From Cellvibrio sp. (GTDB lineage Bacteria; Pseudomonadota; Gammaproteobacteria; Pseudomonadales; Cellvibrionaceae), in NCBI GenBank assembly GCA_021323495.1, contig JAJQJO010000276.1:1-5410 (forward strand): a stretch of 5,410 nucleotides of DNA, read 5' to 3'. Below the pieces are notes generated by a model. The model did no database searches, was not told the DNA's origin, and saw nothing but the letters and a program-made list of their open reading frames with translations. This document shows, piece after piece, positions 1 through 5,410 of this stretch (positions are counted from its first letter, which is position 1; the number at the start of each line of letters is the position of its first letter). Made by a program: the position numbers and the translations under genes.

Positions 1-512
1 CTCAGGATTTTTAACCGGGTGCCTTCAACGCGCGGTGAATTGTTATCGCACATTTGTCCGATTTTCCAATGGCGTTTACCCAGACCTTGCAACAAAAATA
101 CATCGTAATAATCAAAGTGCGGACCCACACCGCCTTGGTCCGGTGCGTAGCTGATCATAATGTCATCCAGGCGCCAATTGGGAATAAACCGAAACGCATC
201 GAGCATCTGGTTTACCTCAGGGACATATTGGTCGGCCGCCTGCACTAATAAAGTCCAATGGCTTTCAGGTAGTGTCGCAAAGGTTTTTTCATCAAATGGC
301 CCATTGCGCAATTCCCAGGGAGTTGCACCGTTTTCCAATACGATACGCGACTCAACTTCCTCTTCCAGTGCCAGCCCCGCCAATTCATCCGGTGAAAGTG
401 GTGATTCAAAACCGGGAAATGCGTTACGGATTAGCAACGGTTTTTTTTGCCAGTAATCGCGCAGGAATTCTTCAATGGGCATAGCGCCGAGATGGGTGAG
501 TGGTACAGTCAT
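1..512 (-). CDS. roxA: Ribosomal protein uL16 3-hydroxylase (cupin-4/JmjC-type), N-terminal part
   Basis: This reading frame is open from an ATG at 512 to the left edge and gives 170 residues, under half of the roughly 370-residue E. coli RoxA (YcfD). It resembles that protein along its length. Visible blocks are WQKKPLLIRNAF (about 21-32), SPDELAGLA (40-48), WTLLVQA (86-92), WRLDDIMIS (113-121) and GVGPHFDYYDVF (128-139). The last holds the HxD pair (His132, Asp134) that binds Fe(II) in this 2-oxoglutarate-dependent oxygenase family; the third ligand would lie outside the window. Known members hydroxylate an arginine of ribosomal protein uL16 in the cytoplasm. The ATG at 512 is preceded by TAGGT with about 7 bases of spacing; a second ATG at 482 (Met11) is less likely because family-like sequence starts before it. 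It lies beyond the purB terminator, so it probably has its own promoter, though I could not pick one. Confidence 0.93.
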   Translation of the reverse strand, partial: MTVPLTHLGAMPIEEFLRDYWQKKPLLIRNAFPGFESPLSPDELAGLALEEEVESRIVLENGATPWELRNGPFDEKTFATLPESHWTLLVQAADQYVPEVNQMLDAFRFIPNWRLDDIMISYAPDQGGVGPHFDYYDVFLLQGLGKRHWKIGQMCDNNSPRVEGTRLKIL

Positions 513-520
513 TTTAATTA

Positions 521-635
521 CCTACGAAGTGTATGTAGGTTGGGGTGAGTTTACGAACCCCAACACGACCATCTCAAAATTTCACGATGGCATCGGATTA
601 TTATGTTGGGGTTCGCAAGCTCACCAACCTACGAA
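521..635. repeat. REP-like / MITE-like composite inverted repeat
   Basis: Two near-complementary arms lie at 535-565 and 604-632, matching over about 29 bases apart from a small indel and a few substitutions. Each arm is itself hairpin-like: TTGGGG pairs with CCCCAA at 541-546 and 558-563 in the left arm. Between the arms is an imperfect palindrome at 569-590 (CCATC, central AAATTT, GATGG). The octamer CCTACGAA occurs at 521-528 and again at the outer end of the right arm (628-635), as if a remnant of a further arm were present. From memory, a GTAGGTTGGG-type sequence with internal GAACCC pairing is a common intergenic repeat in many bacteria and fits REP elements mobilised by RAYT (REP-associated tyrosine transposases). 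No transposase is encoded here, so this would be a non-autonomous copy. Confidence 0.8.
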
Positions 636-644
636 TAAAATACA

Positions 645-679
645 TCTCAAAAATAAAGGGCTCTACAGAGCCCTTTATT
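645..679 (-). terminator. Intrinsic terminator of purB
   Basis: A perfect inverted repeat with 13-base arms (652-664 and 667-679, AATAAAGGGCTCT and its complement) sits 10 bases past the purB stop. On the minus strand the GC core is followed by TTTATTTTT, a good uridine tract. On the plus strand the T run is weak, so it acts mainly for purB. It should separate the nudJ-mnmA-hflD-purB unit from roxA. Confidence 0.88.
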
Positions 680-689
680 GGTTCGCAAT

Positions 690-2069
690 TTAAATCGCCC
701 TGGCTTGATCCACCGCGTTGCCAATGTAGTTGGCGGGCGTTAAATCGCGCATCGTTTGTTTGGCGTGTTCTGGAATGTCTAGGGTTTCTACAAAAGCGGC
801 GAGCACTTCGCGATTGATAGTCTGCCCGCGTGTCAGTGCTTTTAGTTTTTCATAGGGTTCCGCGACGTTGTAGCGGCGCATTATAGTTTGGATTGGCTCG
901 GCCAATACTTCCCATGAATTATTCAAATCTTCCGCAAGACGTGCACGGTTGATTTCCAGCTTGCTCATACCCTTTAACGTAGAAGCGTAAGCAATCATAC
1001 CGTAACCAAAACCGACGCCCATATTGCGCAATACAGTTGAGTCGGTCAGGTCGCGCTGCCAGCGGGAAATAGGCAATTTTTGCGCGAGATGGGTGAAAAT
1101 CGCATTGGCAATTCCGAGGTTGCCTTCCGAGTTTTCAAAATCGATCGGATTAACTTTGTGCGGCATGGTGGATGAGCCCACTTCGCCTGCAATCGTTTTT
1201 TGTTTGAAATAACCGAGGGAAATGTAACCCCAAATGTCTCGATCAAAGTCGATAACGATAGTATTAAAACGCGCAATCGCATCAAACAATTCGGCGATGT
1301 AATCGTGCGGTTCGATTTGGGTGGTATAAGGATTCCAGCTCAGGCCCAGGCTCTCAACAAATTGTTTGGCGTTGGTTTGCCAGTCCACATCCGGATAAGC
1401 CGACAAGTGTGCATTGTAGTTGCCCACCGCGCCGTTGATTTTACCGAGCAATTCAACTTCTTTTACTGCTTTGACCTGACGGCGCAAGCGCGCGGCCACA
1501 TTGGCCATTTCTTTACCTACGGTGGTAGGTGATGCAGTTTGGCCGTGGGTGCGGGAGAGCATTGAGTCTTCCGCGTAATCGTGCGCAAGTTTGGCGATGC
1601 CGTCAATAATGGCTTCGGCGTCTTTCAGGAATACTGAGCGGCCTTCGCGTAACATCAACGCATGTGACAGGTTATTGATGTCTTCCGAGGTGCAGGCGAA
1701 ATGCACAAATTCCAATACCGTTTCGAGTTCAGTATTGCCGGCAAATTTATTTTTGAGAAAATATTCAACGGCTTTTACATCGTGATTGGTGGTGCGTTCG
1801 ATATCTTTTACCGCTTGTGCATCGCCTTCACTAAAATCACTGACAATGCTATCGAGAAATGCATTGGTCGCTGCGCTAAATTCCGGCACTTCCGGTACAC
1901 CGGCAAGACGGCTGAGCTGTTGCAGCCAGCGTACTTCAACTTCTACGCGGAAACGAATCAAACCGAATTCGCTAAAGATGCTGCGCAATGCAATGGTCTT
2001 GCTGCCGTAACGGCCATCGACCGGGGATACGGCATTAAGCGCGGTGAGCGTGTTAAATGAATTGTCCAT
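690..2069 (-). CDS. purB: Adenylosuccinate lyase
   Basis: The 459-residue product matches E. coli PurB (456 residues) end to end. The enzyme catalyses two fumarate-releasing steps: SAICAR to AICAR in purine synthesis, and adenylosuccinate to AMP. It belongs to the fumarase/aspartase superfamily and works as a cytoplasmic tetramer. Visible motifs are SPVDGRYG (15-22), ERTTNHDVKAVEYF (91-104), TSEDINNLSHA (127-137), SRTHGQ with the catalytic His at 175, and the signature loop GSSTMPHKVNPIDFEN (298-313) with catalytic Ser about 299. It ends with the typical TPANYIG (444-450). The ATG at 2069 gives a normal N-terminus; a modest GAG-type ribosome binding site lies about 10 bases upstream. It follows hflD by 66 bases and is the last gene before the terminator. 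No PurR-like operator was evident in the gap or around codons 60-67. Nothing is truncated or missing. Confidence 0.98.
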   Translation of the reverse strand: MDNSFNTLTALNAVSPVDGRYGSKTIALRSIFSEFGLIRFRVEVEVRWLQQLSRLAGVPEVPEFSAATNAFLDSIVSDFSEGDAQAVKDIERTTNHDVKAVEYFLKNKFAGNTELETVLEFVHFACTSEDINNLSHALMLREGRSVFLKDAEAIIDGIAKLAHDYAEDSMLSRTHGQTASPTTVGKEMANVAARLRRQVKAVKEVELLGKINGAVGNYNAHLSAYPDVDWQTNAKQFVESLGLSWNPYTTQIEPHDYIAELFDAIARFNTIVIDFDRDIWGYISLGYFKQKTIAGEVGSSTMPHKVNPIDFENSEGNLGIANAIFTHLAQKLPISRWQRDLTDSTVLRNMGVGFGYGMIAYASTLKGMSKLEINRARLAEDLNNSWEVLAEPIQTIMRRYNVAEPYEKLKALTRGQTINREVLAAFVETLDIPEHAKQTMRDLTPANYIGNAVDQARAI

Positions 2070-2135
2070 GGTGTTTCTCGTTTGAAAATAAAGATAAAAG
2101 TAAAAGCGGATTCTGCGTAAACAAAGGCAAACAAC

Positions 2136-2759
2136 TTACATACGGCGCAAAAAGTCATCCACTTGTTGGGCAATATGCTTGCGGTAAAACAAAAGTTGTA
2201 AGCGATTGCCACCAACCTGCCGCCATAAGATTGCAGAGCGCACGGATGCAAGTAAGAGGGCGCGAATTTGGTTGGCGATGCGTTGTTGTTGCAGGTAATT
2301 GTAGTCGCCATTTACCTGGATGCGAAAACGGAAGGTACTCAGGGTTTCAGTATAAAGGGTACCTAAATTGGCGATAACGTTTTCGTGCGTAGAGGAAAAA
2401 TGTTGTGCCTGTTGAGCAACCTGCTCCAGGCGGCTGCCAATGACATTGAGCATATCGCGCCGGCCAGCCAGTTTTTTCTGCAAGTGCAATACACCCAAGC
2501 CATAACGCAGTGTTTCGCGATGTTTTTGTGAGCCGGGGCGAAGCAATTCGCGCATGACTTCCAAACCGGTACGCAGGTTTTCCAGTTTGCCGCCATAAAC
2601 GGCGAGAGTGCTTTCCGGGTTAAGGTCGAGCATGCTTTCAATACTGCATTTATAGGCGTCGGGCGGGACGTGGCCTGTTTTCGCAACCTGCTCCACCAGG
2701 TTGGTTGCCTGAAATACGCCCGCAAGGGCGAGGGTAATGTCTTGCCAGTTTTTACTCAC
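2136..2759 (-). CDS. hflD: High frequency lysogenization protein HflD homologue
   Basis: The product has 207 residues, close to the 213 of E. coli HflD (YcfC). Matching blocks include DITLALAGVFQATNLV (7-22), LNPESTLAVYGG (46-57), NLRTGLE (61-67), RIQVNGD (146-152) and the C-terminal RSAILWRQVGGNRLQLLF (174-191). HflD is a mostly helical, membrane-associated protein without a transmembrane segment; none is seen here. In E. coli it binds the phage lambda CII protein and affects lysogeny, but its normal cellular role is poorly known, so the name says little about its function here. The start codon is GTG at 2759, supported by GAGAG with about 8 bases of spacing; no ATG fits better. It lies 42 bases after mnmA and 66 before purB in the same direction, the usual conserved place for this gene. 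Confidence 0.95.
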   Translation of the reverse strand: MSKNWQDITLALAGVFQATNLVEQVAKTGHVPPDAYKCSIESMLDLNPESTLAVYGGKLENLRTGLEVMRELLRPGSQKHRETLRYGLGVLHLQKKLAGRRDMLNVIGSRLEQVAQQAQHFSSTHENVIANLGTLYTETLSTFRFRIQVNGDYNYLQQQRIANQIRALLLASVRSAILWRQVGGNRLQLLFYRKHIAQQVDDFLRRM

Positions 2760-2801
2760 GCGAAAATCTCTCAGCTGCTTGAAAAGGGCTTGTTTAATAG
2801 G

Positions 2802-3935
2802 CTAACGATTGTCGGTAGATTCGATCACCGCGCCACCAAGGCAGATATCGTCCTGATAAAAAACCACTGACTGGCCAGGTGTGATGGCACGCTGTGGTTT
2901 ATCAAAGGTTACATCCAACGTGCCATCGGCCAAAAGATTTACCTTACAGTCCTGGTCTGGTTGGCGATAACGGGTTTTAGCCCTGCACGTAAAGGTAGAT
3001 AAGGGCGGTGCACCATTAATCCAATGGGCTTGTTGGGCAATCAAGTGATTGGTATATAAAAGCGGGTGATCAGTGCCTTGCGCAACTACCAGCACATTGC
3101 GCGTCAAATCTTTCTGCACGACAAACCAGGGTTCTTCATTGGCTCCTTTTACCCCGCCAATCCCCAATCCCTGACGCTGGCCAATGGTGTGGTACATCAA
3201 GCCCATATGCTCGCCGATCACTTTGCCGTCAGGTGTTTGTATCGCGCCCGGTTGTGCAGGCAAGTATTGCTGTAAAAAATCTTTAAAACGGCGCTCGCCG
3301 ATAAAACAAATGCCGGTACTGTCTTTTTTATTGTGGGTAACCAGGCCGTACTCTTCCGCAATGCGGCGAACTTCCGGTTTTTCCAGTTCACCGACCGGAA
3401 ACAGGGATTTGGCGAATTCAGCTTCACCCACAGCATGTAAAAAGTAGCTTTGGTCTTTATTTGGATCCAGTCCCTTTAATAAACGGGCGTGACCATCATG
3501 ATCGGCACGGCGTACATAATGGCCAGTGGCAATCAACTCGCCACCCAGCATGCGCGCATACTCCATAAAGACTTTAAATTTGATCTCGCGATTGCACAGG
3601 ATATCCGGGTTCGGTGTACGCCCGGCTTTGTATTCTTCGAGGAAATGTTCGAACACATTATCCCAGTATTCCGCTGCAAAGTTGGCTGTGTGCAACTTGA
3701 TCCCGATACGCTCGCAGACCATTTCGGCATCGGCCAAATCAGCCTTTGCAGTGCAATATTCAGTACCGTCATCTTCATCCCAGTTCTTCATAAACAGGCC
3801 TTCGACCTGAAAACCCTGTTGTTTCAGGAGTAGGGCAGAGACTGAGGAATCGACACCGCCGGACATTCCAACGATAACTTTTTGGCCCGGGCCTATAGAT
3901 GAGCCTGAGACGGGGGCGGGAATAGCGTCTGACAT
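2802..3935 (-). CDS. mnmA: tRNA-specific 2-thiouridylase MnmA
   Basis: From ATG 3935 the product has 377 residues (E. coli MnmA 368). It puts sulfur on C2 of the wobble uridine U34 in tRNAs for Lys, Glu and Gln, using ATP and sulfur relayed from IscS through TusE. The N-terminal PP-loop SGGVDSS (25-31) binds ATP. Two catalytic cysteines are present: Cys114 in TPNPDILCNREIKF and Cys210 in KKDSTGICFIGERRF. Other family blocks are FMKNWDEDDGTEYC (48-61), ATGHYVRRAD (136-145), DPNKDQSYFLH (157-167), GLMYHTIGQRQGLGIGG (245-261) and, in the C-terminal barrel, TPGQSVVFY (352-360). The frame also offers a TTG at 3944, but ATG is preferred because the family starts close to the PP-loop. Neither start has a recognisable Shine-Dalgarno sequence; the upstream stretch is pyrimidine-rich. 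About ten extra residues before the PP-loop are low-complexity (Pro/Ser/Gly). Confidence 0.97.
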   Translation of the reverse strand: MSDAIPAPVSGSSIGPGQKVIVGMSGGVDSSVSALLLKQQGFQVEGLFMKNWDEDDGTEYCTAKADLADAEMVCERIGIKLHTANFAAEYWDNVFEHFLEEYKAGRTPNPDILCNREIKFKVFMEYARMLGGELIATGHYVRRADHDGHARLLKGLDPNKDQSYFLHAVGEAEFAKSLFPVGELEKPEVRRIAEEYGLVTHNKKDSTGICFIGERRFKDFLQQYLPAQPGAIQTPDGKVIGEHMGLMYHTIGQRQGLGIGGVKGANEEPWFVVQKDLTRNVLVVAQGTDHPLLYTNHLIAQQAHWINGAPPLSTFTCRAKTRYRQPDQDCKVNLLADGTLDVTFDKPQRAITPGQSVVFYQDDICLGGAVIESTDNR

Positions 3936-3961
3936 AAGGAACAACTGCCGGGAAAGGGAAA

Positions 3962-3980
3962 GGCGGGCATTTTACCCGCC
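3962..3980 (-). terminator. GC-rich hairpin between nudJ and mnmA (weak terminator or attenuator)
   Basis: GGCGGG (3962-3967) pairs with CCCGCC (3975-3980) around a 7-base loop, about 20 bases past the nudJ stop. On the minus strand it is followed by TTTCCCTTTCCC, which lacks the clean uridine run of a strong intrinsic terminator. It could partly separate nudJ from mnmA, protect the upstream transcript end, or affect mnmA translation. The structure is plain in the sequence; its role is inference. Confidence 0.45.
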
Positions 3981-3999
3981 CCGGCCCGTCACTGCCACC

Positions 4000-4437
4000 T
4001 TAGCCGACGACATCCAGCGGAAAGCGGCGTCCGGTGCGGTATTCTTCGATGATTTGCAGGGTCATAGGGCTGCGCAACTGGTCTTTGCGGGCGAGTAATT
4101 CTTCATAAGTCATCCACACCGCTTCGATGATGCCAATGTCCAACGTGCGCGCTGCATCGTGGCTAACTGGTGTGGCGATAAAAGTAGTGCGGAGATAGGT
4201 AACCCCATTGCTCGGAGCTGTATACAAATTCACGCCCACGACACCGGTTAATTCCACTGTCCAACCTGTCTCTTCCAGGGTTTCGCGAATAGCGGCTTCC
4301 TGTAGCGTTTCGTTAGGGTCTAAATGACCAGCAGGTTGGTTGTATACTTTTTTGCCGTCAGCTTCTTCATACACCATTAAAAAACGATCGTCGCGCTCAA
4401 TAATGGTTGCAACGGTCACGTGGGGCGCCCAGGTCAT
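4000..4437 (-). CDS. nudJ: Nudix hydrolase NudJ (phosphatase NudJ family)
   Basis: The product has 145 residues from ATG 4437 (E. coli NudJ 153). It begins with the family's PHVTVA block (5-10) and has WNQPAGHL-like YNQPAGHL (32-39). The complete Nudix box Gx5Ex7REUxEExGU spans 37-59 (Gly37, Glu43, Arg51, Glu52, Glu55, Glu56, Gly58); its glutamates bind the catalytic Mg2+. Near the C-terminus are LRSPM (121-125) and the family-like GRRFPLDVVG. E. coli NudJ hydrolyses nucleoside tri- and diphosphates and HMP-PP, a thiamin precursor; the substrate here is assumed by homology. ATG 4437 is chosen because AAGGA lies 6 bases upstream; the TTG at 4443 has no such support. E. coli NudJ extends a few residues further at the C-terminus, a minor difference. 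It is the first gene of the minus-strand cluster, directly upstream of mnmA as in E. coli. Confidence 0.94.
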   Translation of the reverse strand: MTWAPHVTVATIIERDDRFLMVYEEADGKKVYNQPAGHLDPNETLQEAAIRETLEETGWTVELTGVVGVNLYTAPSNGVTYLRTTFIATPVSHDAARTLDIGIIEAVWMTYEELLARKDQLRSPMTLQIIEEYRTGRRFPLDVVG

Positions 4438-4467
4438 AAACAATCCTTAAAAATCAAAAGAGCGCAA

Positions 4468-4476
4468 ATCCTACCA
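4468..4476 (-). promoter_or_regulatory. Possible extended -10 promoter for the nudJ-mnmA-hflD-purB unit
   Basis: Read on the minus strand this is TGGTAGGAT: an extended -10 TGn followed by TAGGAT, which has four of six consensus bases. It would start transcription near 4461, leaving a leader of about 24 bases that includes the nudJ ribosome binding site. The -35 is poor, as expected for an extended -10 type. This is the only reasonable candidate seen in the nudJ upstream gap, but such short matches occur by chance. Confidence 0.3.
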
Positions 4477-4508
4477 GATTTATTGAGAATTCCAGCGCAT
4501 TTCAGTAG

Positions 4509-4537
4509 TTGATTTTTATCGGGTTCTTTGATTGAAT
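4509..4537 (+). promoter_or_regulatory. Possible promoter for the divergent unknown gene
   Basis: TTGATT (4509-4514) and TTGAAT (4532-4537) are separated by 17 bases, each with four of six consensus positions. The start would fall near 4544, close to the ATG at 4557 but giving a more normal leader for the alternative start at 4587. The match is weak. Confidence 0.25.
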
Positions 4538-4556
4538 CCATTGCAAACAGGGATAT

Positions 4557-5039
4557 ATGTATTCAACACAAATAGCAGGGATGTGTATGACAACTACCGC
4601 ATTAATTTTTTATCCGGAAACCTTTATTGGTTTTAATAAAACCCAACTACTCAAACGCCGTTTAACGGCGGCCGGGGTTATAGGGGCGAGATTCAAATCC
4701 TCTCCTGTTTTTCCGGTAGGGCAAAATTTTCGTCAATATATTCCCAAGGCAAAATCAATCCATAGATACCAATCAGGTGTTATCCATATCCAGATTCAAG
4801 CTGTGGGTATTTGGGCTACAACTGTAGGCCGCACACTCCTGGAGCGGTCAAACATTGTCCTGATCGAAGGTGACGCGATTGAGTTTCCGTTAGAAAGGTA
4901 CACTCCGCTGTGTGAATTGCTCGATCACATAACAGGCGATCGATATCGGGTGGATATGACCAATGAGCCTATACGCCACGGAATTGCGGAAGATGTTGCG
5001 GCCTATATGGTTAATTTGTCATCTGACTCCATAATTTGA
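4557..5039 (+). CDS. Hypothetical protein, unrecognised, 150-160 residues
   Basis: This is the only long plus-strand frame that is not the shadow of another gene. It encodes 160 residues from ATG 4557, or 150 from the in-frame ATG 4587 (Met11). Both starts are preceded by CAGGGAT (4548-4554 and 4576-4582). The AGGG spacing is 4 bases for the first and 6 for the second, so 4587 is at least as likely; the product would then begin MTTTALIFYPETFIGF. The protein is a mixed alpha/beta-looking soluble sequence with no signal peptide or membrane segment. It has a basic patch TQLLKRRLTAAG near the N-terminus, a hydrophobic beta-like stretch around 75-105 (GVIHIQIQAVGIW, SNIVLIEGD), and an acidic C-terminal half. 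I do not recognise a family or catalytic motif. It is transcribed divergently from nudJ across about 119 bases. No intrinsic terminator follows it. Its length and good ribosome binding sites argue that it is real. Confidence 0.72.
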   Translation: MYSTQIAGMCMTTTALIFYPETFIGFNKTQLLKRRLTAAGVIGARFKSSPVFPVGQNFRQYIPKAKSIHRYQSGVIHIQIQAVGIWATTVGRTLLERSNIVLIEGDAIEFPLERYTPLCELLDHITGDRYRVDMTNEPIRHGIAEDVAAYMVNLSSDSII

Positions 5040-5087
5040 GTTTTTCTATTCCTCCATTAAATAAACAAGTCTGCTGACATGTTTGGT

Positions 5088-5129
5088 CATTCATCGGTAG
5101 AGAATGGCAGTGTCATCAAATGATGAATG
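5088..5129. repeat. Short inverted repeat downstream of the unknown gene
   Basis: CATTCATC (5088-5095) is complementary to GATGAATG (5122-5129), and a smaller palindrome CATCAAATGATG (5114-5125) overlaps its right arm. No T run follows, so it is not a clear terminator. TGTCAT also occurs at 5111 and 5129. It may be a binding site or chance. Confidence 0.35.
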
Positions 5130-5159
5130 TCATATCTTTGTGTTATGTCTAACAATTCG

Positions 5160-5188
5160 TTGGACAATGATCAAAAAGGGAATATTAT
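5160..5188 (+). promoter_or_regulatory. Probable sigma70-type promoter pointing right
   Basis: TTGGAC (5160-5165) and TATTAT (5183-5188) are spaced by exactly 17 bases, the best sigma70-like pair I found in the window. The expected start is near 5195, just before the palindrome at 5199-5213. It would drive a gene near or beyond the right edge. Confidence 0.45.
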
Positions 5189-5198
5189 TTGCCAACCG

Positions 5199-5213
5199 AC
5201 CAGACGGTCTGGT
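5199..5213. promoter_or_regulatory. Perfect 15-base palindrome, candidate repressor operator
   Basis: ACCAGAC-G-GTCTGGT is a perfect inverted repeat with 7-base arms around one central base. Its size and AGAC/GTCT core are like operators of TetR-family repressors, and it lies at or just after the predicted start of the promoter at 5160-5188, where a bound repressor would block transcription. As RNA it would make only a 5-bp stem followed by GAATTTTTC, a poor terminator. The regulator is not in the window. Confidence 0.45.
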
Positions 5214-5410
5214 GAATTTTTCAATGACACAGGATGATTGCCCAGCTTTACATTTTGTGACATTTGTTGGTTTTGGTTTTGTATATGGCTGTGCAACAAT
5301 CCTTTGGCTGAAAAATGCCGAAGTTATGGTTGGGATACCGTCGATTTATCGCCCTCCCTCCTGTGTATCTGCACCGTCCTGTAGTGATGTCTTTTTTCCC
5401 CTCTCAGTGG

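Larger units (their letters stand above)
5040..5410. other. Intergenic region without a convincing gene
   Basis: These 371 bases hold no well-supported coding frame. They are AT-richer than the cluster, with GT-rich runs (TTGTTGGTTTTGGTTTTG at about 5264-5281). They contain an inverted repeat at 5088-5129, a promoter-like pair at 5160-5188 and a perfect palindrome at 5199-5213. A frame from ATG 5224 stays open to the right edge (62 codons), but lacks a good ribosome binding site and is not called. Confidence 0.6.

Noticed and set aside
54..484. Overlapping plus-strand frames in the left part
   Set aside because: They lie opposite the roxA frame, which has clear family motifs including HxD.
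521..635. CRISPR array
   Set aside because: The repeats are inverted, few and unequal, with no regular spacers and no cas genes.
1024..2060. Several plus-strand frames and a minus-strand frame inside purB
   Set aside because: They are shadows of purB, which is conserved over its full length.
2070..2135. Separate promoter or PurR operator ahead of purB
   Set aside because: The gap is T-rich on the minus strand, but no convincing -35/-10 pair or PUR box (ACGCAAACGTTTGCGT-like) was seen.
1958..2311. Minus-strand frame of 117 codons bridging hflD and purB
   Set aside because: It overlaps the ends of two conserved genes in another frame and shows no recognisable protein features.
3936..3944. 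TTG start for mnmA at 3944
   Set aside because: It adds only three residues, has no ribosome binding site, and ATG 3935 fits the family better.
4438..4443. TTG start for nudJ at 4443
   Set aside because: AAGGA is ideally placed for ATG 4437 and too close for the TTG.
5199..5220. Palindrome plus T run as an intrinsic terminator
   Set aside because: The stem is only about 5 bp with a real loop, the T run is separated by GAA, and it lies 160 bases past the nearest gene; an operator fits better.

Overview
The window carries a conserved housekeeping cluster of a gammaproteobacterium. All five recognised genes lie on the minus strand. In the direction of transcription (right to left) the order is nudJ, mnmA, hflD, purB, then, after a terminator and a repeat element, the N-terminal part of roxA (ycfD), which runs off the left edge. 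The nudJ-mnmA-hflD-purB order is the one known from Escherichia coli, where roxA also lies near purB beyond phoPQ; phoPQ are absent between them here. The proteins are close to, but clearly diverged from, the enterobacterial ones. Together with intermediate base composition and a REP-type repeat, this suggests an environmental gammaproteobacterium, perhaps of the Cellvibrionales/Pseudomonadales side. That placement is inference only.

Region by region: 1-512 holds partial roxA (ribosomal protein uL16 arginine hydroxylase). The roxA-purB gap (513-689) contains a large imperfect inverted repeat made of two REP-like arms, and next to purB a strong intrinsic terminator. purB (adenylosuccinate lyase), hflD, mnmA (tRNA 2-thiouridylase) and nudJ (Nudix hydrolase) follow with gaps of 66, 42 and 62-64 bases. 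They probably form one transcription unit starting from a possible extended -10 promoter near 4468-4476. A GC-rich hairpin lies between nudJ and mnmA and may tune expression of mnmA, which has no obvious ribosome binding site.

To the right, transcribed divergently from nudJ, is an unrecognised gene at 4557-5039 encoding about 150-160 residues. The last 371 bases (5040-5410) have no convincing gene. They do contain a plausible sigma70-type promoter pointing right, followed at once by a perfect 15-base palindrome that looks like a repressor operator, so a regulated gene may begin near or beyond the right edge.

Functionally the cluster mixes purine synthesis (PurB), tRNA wobble-base thiolation (MnmA), ribosome hydroxylation (RoxA), nucleotide/thiamin-precursor clean-up (NudJ) and HflD. 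The link is conserved location rather than one pathway. I saw no CRISPR array, tRNA, rRNA, transposase or obvious new multi-gene system. The most notable items are the repeat upstream of roxA, the unknown divergent gene and the promoter-palindrome pair at the right end.
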